A stretch of DNA of 64,000 bases from Candidatus Aminicenantota bacterium. Its GTDB lineage: Bacteria; Acidobacteriota; Aminicenantia; Aminicenantales; Saccharicenantaceae. Shown piece after piece: positions 51,056 to 59,142 of this stretch. The position numbers and the translations under genes are program-made. A model generated the notes under the pieces. It ran no database searches. It worked only from the letters and a program-made list of their open reading frames with translations, and was not told the origin of the DNA. Position 1 is the stretch's first letter; each line of letters begins with the position of its first letter. The stretch is taken from NCBI GenBank assembly GCA_014360005.1, contig JACIYI010000008.1:1-64000 (forward strand), in the 5' to 3' direction.

Positions 51056-52249
51056 ATGTACATAGCGATTTTAATACTGCTTGGCTTCTCCAGCCTTTAT
51101 CTCATTTTGCTGACTGTGATGACTTTAATTTACCGGCCTGGCCGAAAAAAGACCGGCCGGCCGACCAATTCCCTGGCCAAAAGCGATTGTCCCTGGGTCA
51201 GCATCTTAAAACCGGTAAAAGGGGTTGATGATGGCCTGGAAGCCAACCTGGAATCTTTCTACCACCTTGATTATCCTGTTTATGAGATTTTGTTCGCGGT
51301 TGATAACTGGCAGGACAGAGAAGTTGAAATAATCAGAAAGGTAGCTGACCGTCATCCTAAGATTTATACCAGAATTCTGGCCACGGGACATCACCCGACA
51401 GAAAACCCCAAGATTCACAAGTTAACCTGCCTGGAAAGCGAGAGCCGGGGCAGCCTGCTGTGGGTGACAGATGCTAACGTCAGAGTTGAACCGGATACTC
51501 TGCGCCGTCTGGTGGCTGAGTATAAAGTGAGCGCTGCCAGATTTGTCTTCTCCCCGATTCTGGGCTCAGCCAGTCGGACCTTCGCCAGTCTGATGGAAAA
51601 TACCAGTCTCAATTTTTTTACTTCAGGCAACGTTATTACTCTTTGGAAGCTCTTTTCCAAGCCGGTAGTGGTCGGGAAGTCGATGTTGATTGACCGGGCG
51701 GCGCTTAAAACTCTTGGCGGTTTTAAGTACTTCAAAGATTATCTGGCAGAAGATTATCTGATCGGCAAATCGTTCATGGAAAGTGGGTTCAGAGTCAGCA
51801 CTGATTATACCTGGGTGACCAACATCAACCAGCGAGTCACCATCAAAAGTTTCTACAAAAGAATGGCCAGGTGGGCCAGGCTGCGCTTTCAATTGCATCG
51901 GCCTGCCTATTTATCCGAAATATTACTCAACCCCATGGTTCTGGCACTGGCCAGTCTGCTCGTGGTTGGTTCCGGTTTCTGGTGGTTAGTCCCTCTGGCT
52001 GTGGGCTTTAAGATTTTCCTTGAATATCTGAATTTCGTCGTGGTTAACGCCCAGGACCGTGGCCGCTGGCAAAATCATCTTTTATTTCCACTGATGGTGG
52101 TTACCAAAGATTTAATATTTCTGGCGGTTTACCTGACTCCATTTTTCAGTTCGACGGTAGACTGGCGGGGGGGCCGGATTAAAGTGGCAAAAAATTCATT
52201 AATCTGCCATAAGCCCAGCTTTGAACAGTTGCTTTATGAAGAAGCCTGA
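51056..52249 (+). CDS. ceramide-glucosyltransferase-like (GT21/HpnI) membrane glycosyltransferase
   Basis: A 397-residue enzyme. One N-terminal membrane helix (IAILILLGFSSLYLILLTVM), then a GT2/GT21 catalytic domain: VSILKPVKGVDDGLEANLES (the PxKGxD start of this family), YEILFAVDN, LLWVTDANVRVEPDTL (DxD-like), AEDYLIGKSF (EDxxL) and RMARWARLRFQLHR, the (Q/R)xxRW motif. Two or three C-terminal membrane helices follow. The family glucosylates lipids such as ceramide or hopanoids; here a glycolipid product is inferred. Overlaps the next glycosyltransferase gene, suggesting a two-step pathway. Confidence 0.85.
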   Translation: MYIAILILLGFSSLYLILLTVMTLIYRPGRKKTGRPTNSLAKSDCPWVSILKPVKGVDDGLEANLESFYHLDYPVYEILFAVDNWQDREVEIIRKVADRHPKIYTRILATGHHPTENPKIHKLTCLESESRGSLLWVTDANVRVEPDTLRRLVAEYKVSAARFVFSPILGSASRTFASLMENTSLNFFTSGNVITLWKLFSKPVVVGKSMLIDRAALKTLGGFKYFKDYLAEDYLIGKSFMESGFRVSTDYTWVTNINQRVTIKSFYKRMARWARLRFQLHRPAYLSEILLNPMVLALASLLVVGSGFWWLVPLAVGFKIFLEYLNFVVVNAQDRGRWQNHLLFPLMVVTKDLIFLAVYLTPFFSSTVDWRGGRIKVAKNSLICHKPSFEQLLYEEA

Positions 52250-53585
52250 GTTAGCCCATATCATCGCCGTTCATATGGGATTGGGGCATCTCAGAGCAGC
52301 TTATCCTCTCCGAATTTTTTCCAGTACAGGCATAATTATCTGGGGTTCCAGAAATTATGCTGCCCCTGGCGAAAAAAAATACTGGCGGTTAATAAGGAAA
52401 ACCTACTATTTTCTTTCCAGAGTCGGATCCTGGCCGGTTTTTGGCCGATTGGCTCTCAAGATAATCATGGCCGTCCAGAGGATTCCTTCTTTTTACCCGA
52501 AGAAGGATTTAAGCCAGCCCAACCTGGCGGTGAGGCTTCTTAAAATTCTGATAAAACGGGCCAGACTGTGTAGAACTCTGCCTGTTTATTTAGCTTCTGA
52601 CCGGCTGCCCGTTATAAACACCTTTTATGCTACTGCTATAGCCCTGGAAAGCCTGCAAGAAAACAGGCCGGCGCCCAGAGAAAATTTTCTGATTATCTGC
52701 GATGCCGATATCAACCGGGTCTGGGTTCCAGAAAGTCCGGCTGCCAGTCGAATCAAGTACCTGGTGCCCTGCACCCAGGTCAGAAACAGGCTGCTAACCT
52801 ATGGGGTCAAGCCTGAAAACATTTTTATGACTGGATTTCCTTTGCCAGTAGAAAATGTGGGAACAGAAACTGGACTGGAAGTTCTGAAGATAGACCTTCT
52901 GGCCAGGCTTTTGCGCCTGGACCCATCTGGAAAGTTTTTTGCTTATCACCGTCATTCGGTGTCCCGTTGGCTGAAAATAAAAAAAATCCCCGAGGAACTG
53001 GAAAACCATTATACAGTAATGTATGCCATCGGCGGAGCCGGGGCTCAGACCAACCTGGCCCGGAGTATCTTGAAGAGTCTCGGCCCTTTAATCCGGACGG
53101 GGCGGGTCCGGCTGCTTCTGTCCTGTGGGGTTCAGCGCCGGGTTCTGGAAAAGACCCTTAAATTCATCAACCAGCAGGGGCTCTGGGACGAAATTGGTCG
53201 TAATATCCATTTAATTTTCAGTGATAATGTTTTTGAGTATTTTGAACTGTTCAACCGCTGGCTCAGGCAGACTGATGTCCTCTGGACCAAGCCCAGCGAA
53301 CTTTCTTTTTATTGCGCCCTCGGCTTGCCAATTATTATGGCTGACCCAATCGGACCACAGGAAGAACTCAACAAACGCTGGTTGATGGAAATCCATGCCG
53401 GGCTGGTTCCGCCTGGACCACCGGAGTACTGCCATGAGTGGCTTTCCGACCTTAGAGAAAATGGCCGGCTGGCTGAGGCAGCCTGGGACGGCTTTCTGAA
53501 GGCGCGGAAGCTCGGCACCTATAAGATAAAGAGATTAATCGAAACTGGAGAATATTCAGAAGAAATCTCCCCCTTAAAGCAGTAA
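52236..53585 (+). CDS. MurG/MGDG-synthase-like (GT-B) glycosyltransferase family protein
   Basis: A 449-residue protein starting at ATG 52236 (an upstream TTG at 52221 is possible). The first segment HIIAVHMGLGHLRAAYPLRI is the G-x-GHxRAA acceptor loop of MGDG synthases and MurG. The rest has GT-B features: an FLIICDADINRVW strand, PCTQVRNRLLTYGVKPENIF, MTGFPLPVEN, and a C-terminal donor site TKPSELSFYCALGLPIIMAD (the P-S-E-L-x-F/x-Y-x-A-L/G-x-P pattern). It overlaps the GT21-like gene by 14 bp. Together they may build a diglycosyl lipid. The donor sugar is unknown. Confidence 0.7.
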   Translation: MKKPELAHIIAVHMGLGHLRAAYPLRIFSSTGIIIWGSRNYAAPGEKKYWRLIRKTYYFLSRVGSWPVFGRLALKIIMAVQRIPSFYPKKDLSQPNLAVRLLKILIKRARLCRTLPVYLASDRLPVINTFYATAIALESLQENRPAPRENFLIICDADINRVWVPESPAASRIKYLVPCTQVRNRLLTYGVKPENIFMTGFPLPVENVGTETGLEVLKIDLLARLLRLDPSGKFFAYHRHSVSRWLKIKKIPEELENHYTVMYAIGGAGAQTNLARSILKSLGPLIRTGRVRLLLSCGVQRRVLEKTLKFINQQGLWDEIGRNIHLIFSDNVFEYFELFNRWLRQTDVLWTKPSELSFYCALGLPIIMADPIGPQEELNKRWLMEIHAGLVPPGPPEYCHEWLSDLRENGRLAEAAWDGFLKARKLGTYKIKRLIETGEYSEEISPLKQ

Positions 53586-53663
53586 AAACAAGAGCTTTAA
53601 GAAGCATATTTTTCTGGCAACCCTTTTGACCCTTCCTGTGTCTTTACTTATGAGGTATCACCG

Positions 53664-54344
53664 ATGTTGGCTGTTAATTATTCGCTGGTTTTGAGGATGG
53701 CAATGACTGATAATATAAGCAGAATCGCCCGAGCCGGCGAAACGACAGGAGAAAGGTTCTTGGAGACGAACTCAAAAAGCTCGCAACCTGCTGATTTAGC
53801 TGAACTTATCAGCAGATCTCAGGCTGGGCAGCTGCAGGCCTTCGAGCAACTTTATAACCTTTATAAGAGAAAGGTTTACGGGCTGGCCTATAATTTAACT
53901 CGGGACCACCAGACAGCCGAAGACCTCGTCCAGGACATTTTCATGAAGATTTTTTCTGCTATAAACGACATTGACCGCCCCGAACTCTTCCCGGCCTGGG
54001 TCTACCGCCTGGCTCTGAATACCTGCTATAGCCACCTGCGCCGGGAAAAAACTTATGGGGAAAAGCTAGAAGTTCTGGCCCCGGTTGATGAGGGTCAGGC
54101 TGATGAAAGCTTTGATTCCAGGCCAGATGACCTGACCCGGGCTGTTAATGAAGCTCTGGCCAGGCTGCCGGAGAAGCTCAGGACAGTTTTTCTCCTCCAT
54201 GAAGTTGACGGGCTAACTCACGAAGAGATTGCGGCTGTGCTGGGCTGTCAGCCCGGGACTTCAAAGTCCCAGTTGTTCAAGGCCCGTATGAAGCTAAGGC
54301 AAATCCTTAAAAAGAAAAAACTCCTGGAAGGAGCAAATCAATGA
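53664..54344 (+). CDS. ECF RNA polymerase sigma factor (RpoE-like)
   Basis: A sigma-70 family ECF factor of up to 226 residues. Region 2: AFEQLYNLYKRKVYGLAYNL then TAEDLVQDIFMKIFSAINDI and PAWVYRLALNTCYSHLRRE. Region 4: LPEKLRTVFLLHEVDGLTHE then EIAAVLGCQPGTSKSQLFKA. Start may be ATG 53664, or 53697/53703, which have GAGG upstream and remove a non-conserved tail. It overlaps the anti-sigma gene by 4 bp. The operon likely responds to envelope stress. Confidence 0.92.
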   Translation: MLAVNYSLVLRMAMTDNISRIARAGETTGERFLETNSKSSQPADLAELISRSQAGQLQAFEQLYNLYKRKVYGLAYNLTRDHQTAEDLVQDIFMKIFSAINDIDRPELFPAWVYRLALNTCYSHLRREKTYGEKLEVLAPVDEGQADESFDSRPDDLTRAVNEALARLPEKLRTVFLLHEVDGLTHEEIAAVLGCQPGTSKSQLFKARMKLRQILKKKKLLEGANQ

Positions 54345-55066
54345 GATGTCATGAAGCCCAGCGTTTGATCAATGAGCTCCTGGATGGAGAACTGCGGGAG
54401 CAAGACCAGAGCCAGCTTCAGGCTCATCTTGATAGCTGCCGCGATTGTCGGGAACTATATGAGGATTTGAAGGCCATAAAAGACATAGTTGTGCCGGCGG
54501 GTGAAATGGAACCCTCAAAAGAAGTCTGGGAAAAGCTGAAAAGCCGGCTCCAGGTCGAAGTCATTCCGCAGCTGCAAAGCGGGAGGAACGCGGTCGAGGC
54601 GGAAAAATCCTTAGAAAAAAAGGCCAGCTGGTTCCAGCTGCCCTCACCGGTTTTTAAGTATGGACTGGCCAGCCTGGTTTTCCTGGCCCTGATGGCCGGG
54701 GCCTTCTTTTTGGGACGGCAATACCGTCAGGAGCCAAAGCCTGGGGTTCTGGTGGCTTTTGAGAATCCGGCCCTGCAGAAGATACAGGAAGCCGAGTTTT
54801 ATTACCGTCAGGCCATCCAGTCTCTGACCCAGGCTGTGGAAGAATCCGGAAACGGGTTACCGCCGGAAATGGTAGAAATCCTGCAGGCCAACCTCAGCCT
54901 TCTGGACCGGACCATAGAGCTCTGCCAGCAGGCGGTTAATGAACAACCCGATAACCTGCAGGCCCGAGAGTATTTGCTGAGCGCCTATAATTCCAAGGCC
55001 AGCTTTCTCAACGGTCTGCTGGAAACCAAGAAATCATTGTCTGCCCCCGGGCTGGAAAAATTATAA
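54341..55066 (+). CDS. zinc-finger (ZAS/zf-HC2) transmembrane anti-sigma factor
   Basis: A 241-residue protein. N-terminal anti-sigma domain: C3, H29-x3-C33-x2-C36 in MRCHEAQRL ... AHLDSCRDC, the zinc-binding ZAS motif. A single transmembrane helix at about 106-127 (YGLASLVFLALMAGAFFLGR) and a periplasmic helical part with TPR-like repeats (about 150-230) follow. It would hold the upstream ECF factor at the inner membrane and release it on envelope stress. ATG overlaps the sigma stop (ATGA). Confidence 0.9.
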   Translation: MRCHEAQRLINELLDGELREQDQSQLQAHLDSCRDCRELYEDLKAIKDIVVPAGEMEPSKEVWEKLKSRLQVEVIPQLQSGRNAVEAEKSLEKKASWFQLPSPVFKYGLASLVFLALMAGAFFLGRQYRQEPKPGVLVAFENPALQKIQEAEFYYRQAIQSLTQAVEESGNGLPPEMVEILQANLSLLDRTIELCQQAVNEQPDNLQAREYLLSAYNSKASFLNGLLETKKSLSAPGLEKL

Positions 55067-55096
55067 AAAAAGAATCAAACGAAAGGAGAAATAAAA

Positions 55097-56065
55097 ATGA
55101 GAAAGAGAGAATGGAAAAGGTCAAACGGCTTGAAGCTGAGCCTGGTCCTGATGCTCGGCTTGCTGCTGATCCTTCCTGTTCTGGCCAAAGAGAGATACGA
55201 GGAAAAATTTGAGAGAACTGAAAAGTTGGCCAGGGATGGAACGGTCATGGTCAGCAATGTCTCCGGCGACATCAAGTTTCTGGTCTGGAAAGAAGAGAAA
55301 GTAAAGATTGAGGCGGTGAAGTTTGCTACCGGATCTACTGAAGCTAAGGCCAAGGAAAACGCCGATAAGGTGACGATTGAAGTCAAAGTTGAACCGGGCC
55401 TGGTTAGGATTGAAACCAAGTATCCTGAATCCCGGAGATGGTTCGGCAGCGACTCCAACGTCAGCGTGGATTACACTATCTGGATTCCCGAGCAGGCTTC
55501 AATAGATAGCAAGTCGGTTAGCGGCGATGTCCGGGTGGAAAAAGCCGGCGGGCCGGTCCGGGTCAGCACTGTCAGCGGCAGCGTGACTGTTACGGGCGGG
55601 AAGAAAACAGTTTCAGCTAAAGCGGTCAGCGGCGATATAAGAGTAACGGGAGTTGAAGCCGATTGTGAGCTGAGTTCTGTTTCCGGCGACCTCCAGGTCA
55701 GTCAGGTCAGGGGTTCGGTGGAAGCTGAAGTGGTCAGCGGCTCGATCAGGCTCCAGGACATCATGGAGGCCAGGAAGGTTTCGGCCAAGTCCATAAGCGG
55801 GACGGTTGAATACCGCGGGCAGGTTGTGTCGGCTGGGAGCTACCGGTTCTCCAGTCATTCGGGTGATGTGAAGTTGTATTTGCCGGCGGATGCCTCCTTC
55901 GACCTGGAAGCCTCTTCCTTCAGCGGTACGGTCACCACGGATTTTCCAGTAGAAGTTATGGGCAAGTTGAGCAGCAAGACCATTCAGGGAAGAGTTGGTA
56001 AAGGCGGGGCAGAAGTTTCGGCCAAAGCCTTTAGCGGCAGCGTGGAAATCCGGAAAGGTAGCTGA
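55097..56065 (+). CDS. exported DUF4097 beta-helix/adhesin-like protein
   Basis: A 322-residue secreted protein. Signal peptide (LKLSLVLMLGLLLILPVLA, cleavage at AKE). Mature part is a regular beta-solenoid of about ten short rungs, each with a V/S-SG-D/S motif: VSNVSGDIKF, SKSVSGDVRVEKAGG, STVSGSVTVTGG, AKAVSGDIRVTGV, SSVSGDLQVSQV and more, ending KAFSGSVEIRKGS. DUF4097 proteins usually follow ECF sigma/anti-sigma pairs and are thought to act in the envelope. A terminator at 56077-56105 ends the three-gene operon. Confidence 0.88.
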   Translation: MRKREWKRSNGLKLSLVLMLGLLLILPVLAKERYEEKFERTEKLARDGTVMVSNVSGDIKFLVWKEEKVKIEAVKFATGSTEAKAKENADKVTIEVKVEPGLVRIETKYPESRRWFGSDSNVSVDYTIWIPEQASIDSKSVSGDVRVEKAGGPVRVSTVSGSVTVTGGKKTVSAKAVSGDIRVTGVEADCELSSVSGDLQVSQVRGSVEAEVVSGSIRLQDIMEARKVSAKSISGTVEYRGQVVSAGSYRFSSHSGDVKLYLPADASFDLEASSFSGTVTTDFPVEVMGKLSSKTIQGRVGKGGAEVSAKAFSGSVEIRKGS

Positions 56066-56076
56066 GAAGAAGAACA

Positions 56077-56105
56077 GGGGCGGGAAGTTTCCCGCCCCCT
56101 TTTTT
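56077..56105 (+). terminator. intrinsic terminator of the ECF sigma operon
   Basis: A strong stem, GGGGCGGGAA with TTCCCGCCCC (10 bp, 2-nt loop), followed by seven T residues at 56100 onward. REP element F begins at its end. Confidence 0.9.
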
Positions 56106-56455
56106 AAATCGGGACACCCTATAATTTTCCGATTTTTTTTATCTATCTAGACCAAAAAATTACCTTGTTGAGTTCGCTTGCCTTGGAATCTGCTTTATCA
56201 TTGGCCCCCGTATTTAAGCGGCAATTTAATCTGCTGCTTGACCGGCAGTTTAATCTGGCAGAATTAAGGGTTATATTCAGAGGCGATCTGATGGGAGCAG
56301 AGCCGTTGTTTTCTCCTGCCCGATATATAATCTTAACGGCCTTCAGACCGGGGTTCTGCCAAAAGAACTTATTAAGAGCCAGATAGAAAAGTTAAGGGCC
56401 AGAGTTGGCTGATTGCTCTGGAAAATCGGAAAAATGTAGGGTGGCCCGATTTTTG
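56106..56455. repeat. REPIN element F
   Basis: Left end 56106-56140 (AAATCGGGACACCCTATAAT with T-run) and right end 56422-56455 (AAAATCGGAAAAATGTAGGG then TGGCCCGATTTTT). Spans the 404-bp gene-free gap. The right end is 14 bp from the next start codon. Confidence 0.75.
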
Positions 56456-56469
56456 ATAGAATTATCAGG

Positions 56470-58116
56470 ATGATAGGCCTCACAGGAAAAGATTTTGATA
56501 TCATTCTGGTTAGCAGCGACCCCTACGCTGACCACCCCCTGTCCCCTGTGGGTGTCATCGCCCGCGTCCTGGAGGCCAGAGGCTATAAGGTTGGCATCAT
56601 AGAACGGCCAGACTGGACTTCTGACCGCGATTTTCTCCAGCTCGGACGCCCGCGACTTTTCTTCGGGGTGACCTCGGGCTCAATAGATAGTTGCCTGGCC
56701 AATTATACGCCGCTTCTCCGCCGCCGGGAAAAGGATGAACATGCGCCATACAGTTCAGGCAAACCGGATCGGGCTGTTATCGTCTATTGCAACAAGATAA
56801 AACAATTATTCCCGGGTGTGCCGATAGTAATAGGTGGAATTGAAGCCTCCCTGCGCCGCTTTGCTCATTACGACTACTGGGAGAACCGGGTGCGACGCTC
56901 TATCCTGCTGGATTCCCGGGCTGACATCCTGGTTTACGGGCCGGGTGAACTCCAGGCCTCAGAGATTGCCAGCCGCCTGGATGCTGGCCAGAGCCTTGAG
57001 GGCATCCGGGGCACAGCCATCGTCAGCCGCGAACTGCTGCCCGGCTTTGAGGAAATTCCCTCTTACGAAGAGGTATCTTCAGACCCGGAAAATTTTGTTC
57101 AAGCCCAGCGCCTGCTGGCCAACTACAAAAGCCTCGCTCAGAAACACGCCAACCGCTATGTGCTGCAATACCCGGCGCCTGAATATACGCCAGAAATCCT
57201 GGACTGGATTTACGGTCTGCCCTTCACCCGCAGCATCCCGCCTGATTACCCGGAGCTGGAAATGGGAAAATTTTCCATCGTTACCCACCGCGGCTGTGTC
57301 GGGCGCTGTTCCTTCTGCTCCCTTTCCCTGCATCAGGGAGACCGCATTGTTTCCAGAAGCGAGGAATCCATCATTGAGGAAATACGTCGCCTGACCCGCC
57401 ATCCTGATTTCAAGGGCTACATAGATGACCTGGGAGGTCCCACAGCCAACATGTACGGTCTGGATTGCCACCACTGCCAGCGCGGTTTCTGCCTGACCTG
57501 TAAGAAGCTTGACCGTTCTCACCGCCGTCTGATAAACCTGCTGCGCCGGGCCCGGCAAATTCCCGGGGTAAAGAAGATTTTTGTCCGAAGCGGCATCCGC
57601 TACGACCTGGCCCTGAGCAGTCCTGAGTATGTTCAAGAGCTGGTAAATAACCACGTTTCCGGCCTTCTGAAAATTGCCCCGGAACATGTTTCACCAAACG
57701 TTCTGCGGCTGATGAACAAGAGCCAGGTCCCGGTGGAAGAATTCCGCCGGCTCTTCCTCAAGCTAACCGGCGAGCGCAAGCAGCATCTTAAGTATTATTT
57801 CATGGTGGCTCACCCCGGCACCACCATGAAGGAAGCCGAAGAATTGGCCCGCTACATCAAGAAGCTTGAAGCGGAAGGCGAAAAACCGGTGGAAGGCGTG
57901 CAAATTTTTACTCCCACACCCATGACGCGCTCAACCTGCATGTACTACACGGGCCGCGACCCGGAAACCGGTCAGCCGGTCTACGTTCCGCGCACCTTTG
58001 AAGAAAAGAAAGCCCAGAAACGCCTTCTTTACAGATCTCGGGGCTCCACTTCCAAGCTTCCATCCCGGGCTAAACCCAAGAAAAAGCCCCTTAAGTCCCC
58101 TAAGCCCCGCAGGTAA
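56470..58116 (+). CDS. YgiQ-family radical SAM protein (UPF0313)
   Basis: A 548-residue radical SAM enzyme. The N-terminal cobalamin-domain-like region has DIILVSSDPYADHPLSPVGV and ARVLEARGYKVGIIERPDW. IEASLRRFAHYDYWENRVRR is diagnostic of YgiQ. The radical SAM 4Fe-4S motif is CVGRCSFCSL (C276-x3-C280-x2-C283). Further cysteines in CHHCQRGFCLTC suggest a second metal site. The C-terminus (about 505-548) is a basic Lys/Arg/Pro tail (KPKKKPLKSPKPRR). Conserved across bacteria but of unknown reaction. Confidence 0.92.
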   Translation: MIGLTGKDFDIILVSSDPYADHPLSPVGVIARVLEARGYKVGIIERPDWTSDRDFLQLGRPRLFFGVTSGSIDSCLANYTPLLRRREKDEHAPYSSGKPDRAVIVYCNKIKQLFPGVPIVIGGIEASLRRFAHYDYWENRVRRSILLDSRADILVYGPGELQASEIASRLDAGQSLEGIRGTAIVSRELLPGFEEIPSYEEVSSDPENFVQAQRLLANYKSLAQKHANRYVLQYPAPEYTPEILDWIYGLPFTRSIPPDYPELEMGKFSIVTHRGCVGRCSFCSLSLHQGDRIVSRSEESIIEEIRRLTRHPDFKGYIDDLGGPTANMYGLDCHHCQRGFCLTCKKLDRSHRRLINLLRRARQIPGVKKIFVRSGIRYDLALSSPEYVQELVNNHVSGLLKIAPEHVSPNVLRLMNKSQVPVEEFRRLFLKLTGERKQHLKYYFMVAHPGTTMKEAEELARYIKKLEAEGEKPVEGVQIFTPTPMTRSTCMYYTGRDPETGQPVYVPRTFEEKKAQKRLLYRSRGSTSKLPSRAKPKKKPLKSPKPRR

Positions 58117-58232
58117 AGCCATCTGATTAAATGTGTAAACCATAATTTTCGTCTCCTCTGAGTATTTCGAATTTTTAAGATTAATCAAAGGATTGTGATC
58201 TTGTTTGTTTTAGGTCCTTTTAATTATTAAGT

Positions 58233-58394
58233 GTGGTTACTCTGACGGCCGTAAATTATTGAGTTAAATATCTGCTTATGACCATAAAAATGATTATGGC
58301 TTCAATTATCAGCCTTCTTGGCCTTGGCTTGTTTGCCTTACCTGCTGGTATTTTGAGCGCGGGTTTTGTAGAAGAAATAAAAAAAGAAAGATAA
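58233..58394 (+). pseudogene. fossil potassium-channel pore and C-terminus
   Basis: One frame reads VVTLTAVNY, stop, VKYLL, then MTIKMIMASIISLLGLGLFA and LPAGILSAGFVEEIKKER. This is the pore (normally TLTTVGYGD) plus last helix of a voltage-gated-type K+ channel (SIISLLG-x-GLFALPAGI). The GYGD selectivity filter is destroyed by a TGA and substitutions, and the upstream part (voltage sensor) is missing. A 39-codon ORF from ATG 58278 covers only the tail. The rest of the 418-bp gap shows no gene. Confidence 0.75.
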
Positions 58395-58534
58395 AGCTAA
58401 GGTAAAAGGATGTCCGCATCGTGGGGCTGAACTTGATTAACAATGCTGGTGCGGAAAGGAAGGTGAAAAGAGAATTTTTTTCTGAGCAAGGCTATAATTC
58501 AGTTGTTTACTATAATCCTATATCTAATATAATC

Positions 58535-59140
58535 TTAAATCATATCTGAATTGATTAATTTACCACCGCGCCTGAGAAGCATTTCTTTTGCTTCTTTAAA
58601 TCCCTCCTGGCTCAGAGCCCTGGTAGCATCTTCGATGTAATAAGTCTCAAAGCCCAGCTCTATGGCGTCAAGCGCGGTGTAAAGAACGCAGAACTCAGCG
58701 GCCAGGCCGCAGACATAGACCTGCTTCACACCGCGACCCTTAAGATAATCTGCCAGCCCGGTCGTTTTTTTGCGTCCGTTGTCAAAAAAGCCGGAATAGC
58801 TATCAATCTCCGGGTCGGTCCCTTTCCTGAAAATGGCCTCCACCCGGCGGTCGTCAAATGTTCTAGCAAACATGGCTCCCTTTTCGCCCTGGACACAATG
58901 GTCGGGCCAGAGAATCTGTTCCACCTGGCCGAGTAAAACAGTATCATAAACATTTTTACCCGGATGGTTGGAAGCAAAACTCAGGTGATTCTTAGGATGC
59001 CAGTCCTGGGTGGCCGCCACCAGTTCAAATTTTTCCTGGATTTGGTTGACCACCGGGATTATTTCGTCACCCCGCGGCACGGCCAGGCTGCCGCCCGGCA
59101 AAAAATCATTCTGAAGGTCAACCACGATTAAGGCTTTCAT
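58535..59140 (-). CDS. pncA: nicotinamidase
   Basis: A 201-residue isochorismatase-fold amidase, nicotinamide to nicotinate. Catalytic triad D8 (VVDLQNDF), K106 (FRKGTDP) and nucleophile C151 (GLAAEFCVLYTA), with metal-binding D46-W-H48 and H52 in TQDWHPKNHLSF. It lies 2 bp downstream of pncB in the same direction, so the pair performs the first two NAD salvage steps. Cytosolic, normal length. Confidence 0.95.
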   Translation of the reverse strand: MKALIVVDLQNDFLPGGSLAVPRGDEIIPVVNQIQEKFELVAATQDWHPKNHLSFASNHPGKNVYDTVLLGQVEQILWPDHCVQGEKGAMFARTFDDRRVEAIFRKGTDPEIDSYSGFFDNGRKKTTGLADYLKGRGVKQVYVCGLAAEFCVLYTALDAIELGFETYYIEDATRALSQEGFKEAKEMLLRRGGKLINSDMI

Positions 59141-59142
59141 GG

